A DNA stretch of 64,000 bases. Source: Williamsia sp. DF01-3 (GTDB lineage Bacteria > Actinomycetota > Actinomycetes > Mycobacteriales > Mycobacteriaceae). The DNA is taken from contig NZ_JALKFS010000005.1 in the NCBI RefSeq assembly GCF_023051145.1, forward strand, positions 1,922,001 to 1,986,000, read 5' to 3'. The position numbers were made by a program, and so were the translations under genes. The notes beneath the pieces were generated by a model. That model saw nothing but the letters and a program-made list of their open reading frames with translations. It was not told the DNA's origin and did no database searches. This document shows positions 18,172 to 26,154 of the stretch, one piece after another (within the stretch, counting starts at the first letter, position 1; each line of letters opens with the position of its first letter).

Positions 18172-18677
18172 CCATCATCGACGTCGTCATCGGAGACATC
18201 ACCACCACGCGAGCCGATGTGATCGTCAACGCTGCGAACTCGTCGCTGTTGGGCGGTGGTGGTGTCGACGGCGCAATCCACCGCGTGGGCGGGCCCGAGA
18301 TACTCGATGAGTGCCGGCTCGTCCGTGCAACAACACTTCCCGACGGCCTCGGTGTGGGAGCCGCGGTGGCCACCACGGCGGGAAGGCTCCCGGCGAGGTG
18401 GGTGATTCACACGGTGGGGCCGCGCTACTCGGCGCGTCACGACCGGTCGGCTGACCTGCGGGCGTGTTACCAGCGCAGCCTGCTGCTGGCACGGTCACTG
18501 GGGGCGACTTCTGTCGCCTTTCCGTTGATCTCGGCCGGTGCGTACGGGTGGCCCGTCGCCGATGCGGTGTCCCGTCAGGTCTCCGCCATCAAGACCGCCG
18601 AAGTGAACCTGGACTTGGTGACTCTCGTGGCCTTCTCGCGCGCAATCGGCCAGTTGAGCAGGCAATATGTCGGCTGA
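18168..18677 (+). CDS. Macrodomain protein (O-acetyl-ADP-ribose deacetylase / mono-ADP-ribosylhydrolase type)
   Basis: A 169-residue stand-alone macrodomain of the MacroD/YmdB type. The ADP-ribose pocket signatures are VDVVIGDITTTRADVIVNAA, then NSSLLGGGGVDGAIHRVGG, then the loop with AAVATTAGRLPARWVIHTVG and PLISAGAYGWP. It starts four bases inside the glycohydrolase (ATGA), forming a two-gene ADP-ribose-removal operon. Its likely role is to de-ADP-ribosylate Asp/Glu or deacetylate O-acetyl-ADP-ribose in the cytoplasm. Confidence 0.93.
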   Translation: MTIIDVVIGDITTTRADVIVNAANSSLLGGGGVDGAIHRVGGPEILDECRLVRATTLPDGLGVGAAVATTAGRLPARWVIHTVGPRYSARHDRSADLRACYQRSLLLARSLGATSVAFPLISAGAYGWPVADAVSRQVSAIKTAEVNLDLVTLVAFSRAIGQLSRQYVG

Positions 18678-18754
18678 CCGGGTCGCCTGATGAACACTCG
18701 GTACCGGGGCTAAGCTGTCAGCAGGTCATAGTGACCGGCACCACAGGAGGCCCC

Positions 18755-19678
18755 ATGAATCGGTACGCAGTGCGCTCCAAGACCAGCCAGCTCGACCCCG
18801 AGAAGGACTTCGAGGAGATCAACCGGCTGCTCGCGACCATCGAGTTCCCCTGGGACATCAACCAGGCACTGAGTTTCGCGCTGTTCCGGACGTACGCGGT
18901 GCCGTCCGTGGGCCAACTGTTGTTCGACACCGGAGAGTTCACCGACAAAGTCCAGAAACGCTACGACGACACCACCCTGCTCCTCGACGGTGTGCTCGAA
19001 CACGGACTCGACAGCGAGACCGGGCGGACGAGCATCCGCCGCATCAATCAGATGCACGGTGCCTACGACATCTCGAACGACGACATGCTCTACGTACTCG
19101 CGACATTCGTGGTGACCCCGGTGCGCTGGATCGAGGACTACGGCTGGCGGCAGCTCAATCACAACGAGGTGGTGGCCGCCACCAACTACTATCGCCGTCT
19201 CGGAACCCTGATGGGGATCAAGCAGATTCCGGCCACCTACACCGAGTTCGAGCACTTCCTCGACGATTACGAGCAGAAGAACTTCGCCTACAACGACGGT
19301 GCGCGCAAGGTCGCCGATTCGACGCTGGCCTTGATGACCACGTTCCCGCCGAACGACAAGGCCCCGGCCTGGTTGATCAACATCTTTGCGCGCTCGTTGA
19401 TGGACGACGCCCTACTCGACGCATTCGGTTACCGGCATCCGCCACGGGCTGTCCGGGCCGTGTCGCGCGCAGCGCTCCGTGCGCGGGGCAGGCTGGTCCG
19501 CTGGTTCCCCGTCCGTAAGGCGCCGTTGCATGCCCGCGACCTCCCGAACATTCGTACCTACCCTGATGGCTACGACGTCACCGCGCTCGGCACATTCCCC
19601 CGTGGATGCCCTGTGGCGCACGGCGATTCGTCTCCGGTGGCTTCGGGGCAGGCAGCCGCGGACACCCTCGCCAAGTGA
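18755..19678 (+). CDS. Oxygenase MpaB family protein (DUF2236)
   Basis: A 307-residue DUF2236 protein, a heme-type oxygenase-like family common in mycolata and related to latex-clearing and MpaB proteins. Features include a mainly helical body, WDINQALSFALFRTYAVPSV near residue 30, MHGAYDISNDDMLYVLATFV near the centre (a His and hydrophobic pattern typical of the family), and NHNEVVAATNYYRRLGTLMG. The start ATG at 18755 follows ACAGGAGG. It stands alone between the macrodomain gene and a convergent MFS gene. The substrate is unknown. Confidence 0.85.
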   Translation: MNRYAVRSKTSQLDPEKDFEEINRLLATIEFPWDINQALSFALFRTYAVPSVGQLLFDTGEFTDKVQKRYDDTTLLLDGVLEHGLDSETGRTSIRRINQMHGAYDISNDDMLYVLATFVVTPVRWIEDYGWRQLNHNEVVAATNYYRRLGTLMGIKQIPATYTEFEHFLDDYEQKNFAYNDGARKVADSTLALMTTFPPNDKAPAWLINIFARSLMDDALLDAFGYRHPPRAVRAVSRAALRARGRLVRWFPVRKAPLHARDLPNIRTYPDGYDVTALGTFPRGCPVAHGDSSPVASGQAAADTLAK

Positions 19679-19687
19679 TCGGGCATG

Positions 19688-20917
19688 TCACGCGGGCATC
19701 TTGACGTCTTTTGCGGCGAGGAGAGCTGACAGCGCCTGAGGAATCAGAGCAAGACTCAGCACGCCCATGGCCAGCGGCCATGAACCGCTGATGTCATGCA
19801 AGGCGCCGATGGCCAAGGGGCCGGCCGCGGCGAGGCAGTAACCAACGGCCTGTGCCATTCCCGATATCTGCCCGGTCTGGGCAGGACTCGAGCTGCGCAA
19901 CACCATGAACAACAGCGCCAAACTGATCGATGCCCCCGGCCCGGCAGCCACACAGATCACCCAGAACGCTGTCCAGTGGTCGGTACCGATGAGTCCGGCG
20001 AATCCGACTGCACTCACCACGCACGCCAACAGGGTGATCACACGCTGGCCGCGGAAATGCCCGGCGATGATGGGAACCAGCAGCGACATGAGCAGCGCGA
20101 CGGTCTGGGCCAGCGCCAACAAACCGCCTGCTGCGGATTTGGCCATGCCCCCATCGATCAGGTACTCGGGAAGCCACGCGGTGAACGTGTAGAAGATCAG
20201 CGATTGCGCACCCATGTAGATGGTGATCGCCCAGGCGATCTTGTTGCGCCACAGCGAAGTAAGCGCGGGTCGGGCGCCCATCCGGTGCTTGCGTGAGAGC
20301 TGCGGAATCCACAGGACGAGCCCGATGACGGTCAGCAGCGACCACGATGCCAAGGCGATGCGCCACTGGTCATCGACGGCCGTATAGATGGGAACCGTCA
20401 GGCCCGCTGCCAGGGCCGCGCCTCCGGACAGCGTCATCGAGTAGAGACCGGTCATCAAACCTGATCGGTGCGCAAAATCCCGTTTGATCAATGCCGGCAG
20501 CACCACGTTGCAGATGCCGATCGCGACGCCGGCCACAGCGGATCCGGCAAACAGCGCCGGGACCGATGGAACGAGGCGGAGCAGTATTGCACTGAGCAAC
20601 AGGAGCATTGCGCCGAACACCGTGCGTTCGATACCGAACCGGCGGACGAGTCGCGGCGCGATCGGCGACACCAGTCCGAAGAACAACACCGGCAGGGTGG
20701 TCAGGAGCCCGGCGGTGGCGCTGCTGAAGCCCTCAGAAGCCTTGATGTCGTCGACCAGGGGAGCGACGGCCACCACGGCGGGCCGTAAGTTCGCTGCCAC
20801 CACCATGATCGCCAGGCCGGCAAAGATCGCCGCGGTGCGGCCGGGCCGTCGCGGGGACGTCGACGGCGGGCCCACCGCGACAGCGGTACTGCCCGGATTC
20901 GTGAGAGGGCCAGTCAT
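19688..20917 (-). CDS. MFS transporter, CynX/NimT type
   Basis: A 409-residue major facilitator with 12 predicted helices, of the group that includes cyanate and nitroimidazole transporters. ANLRPAVVAVAPLVDDIKAS near residue 42 and LLTTLPVLFFGLVSPIAPRL are characteristic. The ATG overlaps the stop of the upstream gntR by four bases (ATGA), so the two form an operon. Being next to the PucR and nucleobase genes, it may move a small nitrogenous compound such as a carbamoyl or cyanate-like product. The direction and substrate are not known. Confidence 0.87.
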   Translation of the reverse strand: MTGPLTNPGSTAVAVGPPSTSPRRPGRTAAIFAGLAIMVVAANLRPAVVAVAPLVDDIKASEGFSSATAGLLTTLPVLFFGLVSPIAPRLVRRFGIERTVFGAMLLLLSAILLRLVPSVPALFAGSAVAGVAIGICNVVLPALIKRDFAHRSGLMTGLYSMTLSGGAALAAGLTVPIYTAVDDQWRIALASWSLLTVIGLVLWIPQLSRKHRMGARPALTSLWRNKIAWAITIYMGAQSLIFYTFTAWLPEYLIDGGMAKSAAGGLLALAQTVALLMSLLVPIIAGHFRGQRVITLLACVVSAVGFAGLIGTDHWTAFWVICVAAGPGASISLALLFMVLRSSSPAQTGQISGMAQAVGYCLAAAGPLAIGALHDISGSWPLAMGVLSLALIPQALSALLAAKDVKMPA

Positions 20918-21621
20918 GAGAGGACCTCGATCGAGCGGTCGAGGTAGCAGGCGACAGCCGCCTCTGCCGCCACCGGGTCGCGATCCCGGATGGCTGCGAC
21001 CACTTCGGCATGTCCGGTCGGATGCGGGTGTGATTGGGCGTCGGCCGCGATGACGGTCGCGTGGGTGCGTGCCATCACCTCTGCGACTCCGGCATAGAGC
21101 TCACCGAGGAGCCCGTTGCCCGAGGCCGTGATGATGGCGGTGTGAAAAGCGATGTCCGCGTTGATGTATCGATCGAGGTCTTCGGCGCCGAATGCCTCGC
21201 GCATCTCGGTCAGAAGTCGGTCGAGTTCCCGTACGTCATCGTCGTTCCTGGTGGACGCTGCCGAGCGGGCGGCTTCGCGCTCGAGGGCGCGTCGCACCTG
21301 GAGCAGCTCCAGGATCTCGGAGTTCTCCACGCACCGACCGATGGCAGCGGCCATGAGATTGCGGCTGCGCACGTATGTACCATCGCCGCGCCGGGGCTCC
21401 AGGAAGCCTGAATGTTCCAACGCGCGAACGGCTTCCCGTACTGTGTTGCGCCCGACGCCGAGCTGGGCCACCAAGTCGGGCTCGGCCGGGATCCTCGCGC
21501 CGACGGCCCACTCACCCGACCGGATCAACTCCTGAATGCGCTCCACGACGAGTTCACTTGTACGTCTCGGCCGAGTGATGGACGCCGCCTCGGCTGGTAC
21601 CTGTGTCGTCTCCGTTCGCAT
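20914..21621 (-). CDS. GntR family regulator (FCD domain)
   Basis: A 235-residue regulator. The N-terminal winged helix has the sequence ELIRSGEWAVGARIPAEPDL, then VGRNTVREAVRALEHSGFLE. The FCD domain follows with metal- or ligand-type His/Asp residues in NADIAFHTAIITASGN and the later GHAEVVAAIRDRD. It is transcribed just ahead of the MFS gene with a four-base overlap. A short inverted repeat AACAT-CCC-ATGTT (21633-21645) sits 12 bp upstream of its start and could be an autoregulatory site. The effector is unknown. Confidence 0.9.
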   Translation of the reverse strand: MRTETTQVPAEAASITRPRRTSELVVERIQELIRSGEWAVGARIPAEPDLVAQLGVGRNTVREAVRALEHSGFLEPRRGDGTYVRSRNLMAAAIGRCVENSEILELLQVRRALEREAARSAASTRNDDDVRELDRLLTEMREAFGAEDLDRYINADIAFHTAIITASGNGLLGELYAGVAEVMARTHATVIAADAQSHPHPTGHAEVVAAIRDRDPVAAEAAVACYLDRSIEVLS

Positions 21622-21681
21622 GGAAACAACCTAACATCCCATGTTTGATGGTGCCGAGCGGCCGGGATCGGAAGGGGCGGC

Positions 21682-23142
21682 CTATTCGCCTTCGACGTTG
21701 TTGTCCAGCGAGAACATCGACAACGCCGTGAAAATCGTCAGCCGCCGCTCCGGTTCATTCATGAACGGCCCGGTGATCTGCTCGATTCGGGCAATCCGGC
21801 TTCGGAGCGTGTTGGGGTGGATGTACAGCTCCCGTGCGGATTCGGTGATGTTGCAGTCGGTGGACCGCAGCACTCGCAGGATTCGCCGTTGATCGAGACC
21901 GTCCGGTGTCGGACCGGCAACCGAGCCCAGTGTCTCGGCGACAAAACTGCGGCGGGCGTGTTCGGGCAGTTGGTACAGCAGGCCGAGCACACCCAGGTCG
22001 CGGTATCTGGTCACCCGGTTGATCGCGCCGACGCGTCTGCCGACCGCCACGGCACGGCCGGCCTGCCGGAACGAACTCGGATAGCTGCGAGGATCGTCGA
22101 CCTCCTCGCTGGCGCCGACCGCCAGCGGAACCTGCACCGACCGGTACAGCGCACGGGCCAGGGCATCGAAATCGACTGTCGCACGGATCATCACGACCAC
22201 GGTGCCAGAGTTGACGATGGTGATCGAATCGGGATCGAATCGCAGGGCCACCGGGGTCATCGCGGTTCTGAGCTGCTGCAGCCCGTTCAAGTCCACCGAG
22301 ATGCCGAACGGTTCGATGCCCAGACAGACGACGCGATGGCGCCCGAACAGCGACAACCGCCGGCTCTTGCGCAAGCTCGTCTCGCGTTGCACAAGGTCGT
22401 CGCCCAGGATGTGTTTGAGATTGCGGGCGATTTCCGCGGCGGCTTCGTCGGTGGCTGTGTCGGCGAGCCTGGCGTGCAGGCGAAAGATGGGCGCGAGCGT
22501 CGTCAGGATCAGGAGTTCGTCTGGCGTGAGGGCCTTGTCGCGGCGGACTTCCAGTACGGGTCCGCCCACCGACGCAGCAGACAATCGCACCGAGGTGACG
22601 TCGGGATCGGTGGGGCCCGCGACGTCGGAGAGGTGTAGGCCGGCGCCGAGGAACCGGCCCAGACGGTCGAGCAGTTTGTCGAGGTCGTCGGCCGCGGCAA
22701 GGATGTCGTCGGGAACGGACGCCGCGCGGGGCCCGGTCTCGGAACGAACCTCGTCCGACTGCTGCAACTGTCTTTCGAACGACACGACGAGATCGGCATG
22801 TGGCACGAGTGCGCTGTTCCACAACAAGCACACCCCCGCCCGCTCGGCGCGAGCCACCAGCTGCCGGGGCGGATTGACCGGACGGATGGGGCTGACCAGT
22901 ACTGCCACAGGTTTCTTTGCCAGCACCGGATCCAGGATCGGCAACAGATCTGGAAGTGGGCCGCTGGGCCGGGTGGGCTTCCACTCCACCGTCACAACGG
23001 CCTCGTCGAGCGTGAGGTGGTCCCGTGCATGGGCCAGGTCGATCACCGACGTGATCGAGGTGTCGATTCCGGCGGGTGAGGTGGCCATCTGGACGCCGGA
23101 GACCCCGGCGAGCCCAGCCGGTGTGGCTCTCCCTTTCGGCAC
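21682..23142 (-). CDS. PucR family transcriptional regulator
   Basis: A 486-residue regulator of the PucR/CdaR type that typically activates purine, pyrimidine or hydantoin catabolism. The C-terminal helix-turn-helix (RILRVLRSTDCNITESAREL, then HPNTLRSRIARIEQITG) is clear and the middle part has the GGDEF-like regulatory fold. The start is taken at the GTG ending at 23142, which follows AGAGGAGG; the longer reading runs through the divergent oxygenase gene. It is divergent by 52 bp from the first 2OG oxygenase and is the obvious regulator of the plus-strand cluster to 32716. Confidence 0.9.
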   Translation of the reverse strand: MPKGRATPAGLAGVSGVQMATSPAGIDTSITSVIDLAHARDHLTLDEAVVTVEWKPTRPSGPLPDLLPILDPVLAKKPVAVLVSPIRPVNPPRQLVARAERAGVCLLWNSALVPHADLVVSFERQLQQSDEVRSETGPRAASVPDDILAAADDLDKLLDRLGRFLGAGLHLSDVAGPTDPDVTSVRLSAASVGGPVLEVRRDKALTPDELLILTTLAPIFRLHARLADTATDEAAAEIARNLKHILGDDLVQRETSLRKSRRLSLFGRHRVVCLGIEPFGISVDLNGLQQLRTAMTPVALRFDPDSITIVNSGTVVVMIRATVDFDALARALYRSVQVPLAVGASEEVDDPRSYPSSFRQAGRAVAVGRRVGAINRVTRYRDLGVLGLLYQLPEHARRSFVAETLGSVAGPTPDGLDQRRILRVLRSTDCNITESARELYIHPNTLRSRIARIEQITGPFMNEPERRLTIFTALSMFSLDNNVEGE

Positions 23143-23194
23143 GTCGATCCTCCTCTGGGAACCACACTGCAGGTTCGTCAGGCAGAGTAGTCGC

Positions 23195-24184
23195 GTGCTC
23201 GCCATCCCGCCGGTCGACCTGCTCGAAGCCTCCCGCGACCCCGAAACACGGGCGCGCCAGATCGAGCTGCTCGACACCGCCTGCTCCCGCACCGGCTACG
23301 CGTTGCTCACCGGTCACCGCATCCCGACCTCGTTGCTCACCGAGCTGTACAGCGTGAGCAGGCAGTTCTTCCTCTTGTCCGACACAGAGAAAGCAGCCGT
23401 GAGGCAGCCGGCGCCTGAGCAGGTCCGCGGCTGGACGGGACTCGGATCCGAGGGGATGGCTTACTCGCTCGACGAGGAATCGCACGGCGACCTCAAGGAG
23501 AAGATGGACATCGGCCCGGTGTCGGGCCCGACGGTGGGGCAGCCCGGCGCCGGCCCGATGGCCTATCCGAATCTGTGGCCGCGATTTCCCGAGCGGTTCC
23601 GAGCGGTGTGGGAGGACTACTACCGCCACATGCAGCGGGTCGGCGCCGAACTGCTGTCGCTGGCGGCAGAGGGGTTCGGTCTGCCGTCGGATCATTTTGC
23701 GCCGATGTTCGACACCGAGATGAGCATGCTTCGCGGACTGTACTTTCCGCCTCAACCCGAGCCGCCCCTGGCACATCAGGCGCGCGCCGGCATTCACACG
23801 GACTACGGCGCGTTCACCGTGGTCTCCGCGGAGTCGTCGCCGGGAGGCCTTCAGGTACTCGACCCCGACGGCGAATGGCTGGAGGTCACCACCACCCCGG
23901 CCACGTTGGTGGTGCTCACCGGTGACCTGCTCGCGGAATGGACCGGTGATCATTGGCCGGCCACCTTGCACCGCACGGCCAATCCGCCGCGATCGGTGGC
24001 CTTCGACAGCTCGCGCCTGAGTTTCGCCTTCTACCAACACCCCAATTTTGATGTGTCGGTTGCGGCCCTACCGCCCTTTGCGGCGTCGGATCCGACGGCC
24101 GTACCCGACCCACTGCGTGCCGGCGACCACCTTGCCGAGAAGTACGTACGGCAGACCACCTTCGGCCGGCGCACCGCCGATTGA
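23195..24184 (+). CDS. 2-oxoglutarate/Fe(II)-dependent oxygenase (isopenicillin N synthase-like), first of two
   Basis: A 329-residue non-heme iron oxygenase of the DIOX_N/2OG-FeII_Oxy family. The iron facial triad is visible as HTDYGAF (His-x-Asp) and the later WPATLHRT (His). SSRLSF gives the Arg-x-Ser that binds 2-oxoglutarate. The start is a GTG at 23195, 52 bp from the divergent PucR start. It is the first gene of the nucleobase cluster. Thymine 7-hydroxylases belong to the same broad fold, so oxidation of a methylated pyrimidine or purine is plausible but unproven. Confidence 0.88.
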   Translation: MLAIPPVDLLEASRDPETRARQIELLDTACSRTGYALLTGHRIPTSLLTELYSVSRQFFLLSDTEKAAVRQPAPEQVRGWTGLGSEGMAYSLDEESHGDLKEKMDIGPVSGPTVGQPGAGPMAYPNLWPRFPERFRAVWEDYYRHMQRVGAELLSLAAEGFGLPSDHFAPMFDTEMSMLRGLYFPPQPEPPLAHQARAGIHTDYGAFTVVSAESSPGGLQVLDPDGEWLEVTTTPATLVVLTGDLLAEWTGDHWPATLHRTANPPRSVAFDSSRLSFAFYQHPNFDVSVAALPPFAASDPTAVPDPLRAGDHLAEKYVRQTTFGRRTAD

Positions 24185-24195
24185 CACCGATCGCG

Positions 24196-24247
24196 GTGTT
24201 ACGTATCGAGTGCGGCAGGAAACGTCCACGTAATCCACTGTTACGCA
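24196..24247. promoter_or_regulatory. Possible regulator site upstream of the second oxygenase
   Basis: The 181-bp gap between the two oxygenase genes holds three TTACG/CGTAA half-sites: TTACG at 24199-24203 and the inverted pair CGTAA (24229-24233) / TTACG (24241-24245), with a 7-bp spacer. Position suggests binding by the PucR or GntR regulator of this region. The half-sites are seen; the function is a guess. No clear -10/-35 pair was found. Confidence 0.3.
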
Positions 24248-24365
24248 TGTGTTTCCGATGTGGTGATGTGACAGGTGGCGGCGCGAACTATCGGTGATCG
24301 GTGCTCTTGTTGGTTGCTTGCATCGCAAACAGACTCGATGCAGACGACAAGTGAGGAGCCTGCAG

Positions 24366-25361
24366 ATGTCTGTAGTACCGGTGATCGACATTTCCGCACT
24401 GCACGGAGACGACGACAACGCCAAGGCCGCGGTGGCGGCCGAACTCGACCATGCATGCCGCGAGATCGGGTTCTTCCAAATCACCAATCATGGAATCGAC
24501 GCTCAGGTGATCGCCGACATGTACCGCACATCCGACGAGTTCTTTTCGCTCCCCGAAGCCGAGAAGCGGCACGTCGCTCAGCCGAGCCCGGACACCGTGC
24601 GCGGTTACTCGTCCATCGGGGAGCAGGCGTTCTCCTACAGCGAGGATGTCCACCAGCCGCGTGACCTGCACGAGAAGTTCGACGTGGGCCCGGTCGACTT
24701 CGATCGCGACGACCCATACTTCTCGGTGGAGAACGCAGGTCCGCACTTCCTGCCCAACCAGTGGCCGCAGCGTCCGGCGGAGATGGAACAAGCCTGGAGC
24801 ACGTACTTCCGCGCGATGAACGGCCTCTCCCGCAACCTGATGAGTGCCTTCGCCCGCGGACTCGGACTCGATCCCGACTACTTCGTCGACACCATCGACA
24901 AGGACATCAGCATGCTCCGGGCCATCAACTACCCGCACATGACCACACCGCCCCAGCCGGGTCAGATGCGCGCGGGCGCCCACACCGACTACGGCAGTCT
25001 GACCATCGTCCGGCAGGAAGAGGCGCCCGGTGGACTCGAGGTGTTCACCATGGACGGGGACTGGATCCCGGTGCCGGTTGTCCCGGGTGCACTGGTGGTC
25101 AACATCGGAGACCTGATGGCGCAGTGGACCAACGACCAGTGGACGTCCACCCGGCACCGTGTGCGTACGCCACGGCCCGACGCGACCGGCGACACCCGGC
25201 GGATGTCCCTGGTGTTCTTCCACCAACCGAACTACGACGCGATGATCGAATGCCTGCCCACCTGCCTGGCGCCAGGGGAAGAGCCGAAGTACCGGCCGAT
25301 CAGTTCGGGTGACCACCTCACCGAAAAGTTTGCCAAGACGATCGCCCTCACGCCTCGCTGA
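24366..25361 (+). CDS. 2-oxoglutarate/Fe(II)-dependent oxygenase (isopenicillin N synthase-like), second of two
   Basis: A 331-residue paralogue of the oxygenase at 23195. It has REIGFFQITNHGID in the N-terminal DIOX_N domain, the iron ligands HTDYGSLT and TRHR, and the 2-oxoglutarate-binding RRMSL. The start ATG at 24366 follows GAGGAG. Its stop shares a base with the ATG of the ferredoxin gene (TGATG), so the two are translationally coupled. This is unusual because enzymes of this class take electrons from 2-oxoglutarate and need no ferredoxin. Confidence 0.9.
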   Translation: MSVVPVIDISALHGDDDNAKAAVAAELDHACREIGFFQITNHGIDAQVIADMYRTSDEFFSLPEAEKRHVAQPSPDTVRGYSSIGEQAFSYSEDVHQPRDLHEKFDVGPVDFDRDDPYFSVENAGPHFLPNQWPQRPAEMEQAWSTYFRAMNGLSRNLMSAFARGLGLDPDYFVDTIDKDISMLRAINYPHMTTPPQPGQMRAGAHTDYGSLTIVRQEEAPGGLEVFTMDGDWIPVPVVPGALVVNIGDLMAQWTNDQWTSTRHRVRTPRPDATGDTRRMSLVFFHQPNYDAMIECLPTCLAPGEEPKYRPISSGDHLTEKFAKTIALTPR

Positions 25362-25636
25362 TGTCGGGCTCGAGCTTCGAGATCGAGCTGCGGCGCACCG
25401 GACGGGTGGTGACGGTACCGGCCGACCGGACCGCGTTGGCCGTGGTCCGCGATGTGGTGCCCACCGCCGAGTTCAACTGTCTCCAAGGCGAGTGCGGCGC
25501 ATGCGTGGCCACAGTGCTCGAAGGCACCCCTGACCACCGCGACACCGTTCTGTCCGACCGGGCAAGAGCCGCAGGCAAGCGAATCATCCTCTGTGTCAGC
25601 CGATCCCTCTCGGATCGACTGGTGATCGACCTCTGA
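25361..25636 (+). CDS. Stand-alone 2Fe-2S ferredoxin domain of phthalate dioxygenase reductase type
   Basis: A 91-residue protein with the plant-type 2Fe-2S ligands in FNCLQGECGACVATVLEG and a fourth Cys in IILCVSRS. TPDHRDTVLSDRARAAGK and SDRLVIDL match the C-terminal ferredoxin domain of VanB/phthalate dioxygenase reductases. The FMN and NAD domains of those reductases are absent and no stretch is left for them. It is coupled to the second 2OG oxygenase by a TGATG overlap. Its reductase and electron acceptor are not encoded in this window as far as I can tell. Confidence 0.9.
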   Translation: MSGSSFEIELRRTGRVVTVPADRTALAVVRDVVPTAEFNCLQGECGACVATVLEGTPDHRDTVLSDRARAAGKRIILCVSRSLSDRLVIDL

Positions 25637-25652
25637 TCGAAAGGCCCCGACA

Positions 25653-26063
25653 ATGACGACAACCAGCCTGTCGTTTGCCAGCGTGTTCAGCGCGGACATC
25701 GAGAAGCTCAGCACCTTCTACCGCGAGCTGCTCGGACTCGACGAGGTACTCGAGCTGCGCTCGGAGCACTTTCGGGGACTTCGTATCGGCGGCACCATCC
25801 TGGGTTTCAGTGCCCCGACTGCCTATTCGATGCTCAATCTCGCTGCCCCGCACCATGAGCAGGACGGGGTGAGCAGCTTCCTGACGTTCGAACTGCCCAC
25901 CGATGCCGACGTCGACACCGTCACCGCGGCCGCAACGGCGGCCGGGGCAACCTGCGTAAAAGAACCCGGTCGGACGTACTACGGGGCGTGGCAGTCGGTG
26001 CTGCTCGACCCCGACGGCAACGCCTTTCGGCTCAACCACCTGACGCTCGAACAGCCTTCCTGA
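25653..26063 (+). CDS. VOC family (glyoxalase/dioxygenase-like) protein
   Basis: A 136-residue vicinal-oxygen-chelate fold protein. The repeated beta-alpha-beta-beta-beta pattern is recognisable from FASVFSADIEKLSTFYRELL at the start to the closing LLDPDGNAFRLNHL. Candidate metal residues are not complete enough to name a reaction. The ATG at 25653 follows AAAGG, 16 bp after the ferredoxin. In this operon it could open or isomerise an oxidised ring product, but this is speculative. Confidence 0.85.
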   Translation: MTTTSLSFASVFSADIEKLSTFYRELLGLDEVLELRSEHFRGLRIGGTILGFSAPTAYSMLNLAAPHHEQDGVSSFLTFELPTDADVDTVTAAATAAGATCVKEPGRTYYGAWQSVLLDPDGNAFRLNHLTLEQPS

Positions 26064-26119
26064 CGTTTCCTCCATCCCGCCCCACCTCGACAGTGCCGTC
26101 GAATCATCAGATCCGCACG

Positions 26120-26140
26120 GGCGCAGGTCTTCTCTGCGCC
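26120..26140 (+). promoter_or_regulatory. Leader hairpin before the NCS2 permease
   Basis: GGCGCAG (26120-26126) and CTGCGCC (26134-26140) form a perfect 7-bp stem with a 7-nt loop, ending just before the GAAAGGAAG ribosome site of the permease. It could protect or attenuate the message at this internal boundary of the operon. There is no T-run, so it is not a classical terminator, and it does not look like a known riboswitch. Confidence 0.4.
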
Positions 26141-26154
26141 GAAAGGAAGCCCGC

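Noticed and set aside
21755-24040. A 761-codon open frame on the minus strand across the PucR and oxygenase genes
   Set aside because: It is antisense or out of frame to two well-supported genes, is rich in Arg, His and Gly, and matches no protein pattern. Long spurious frames are expected at this GC content.
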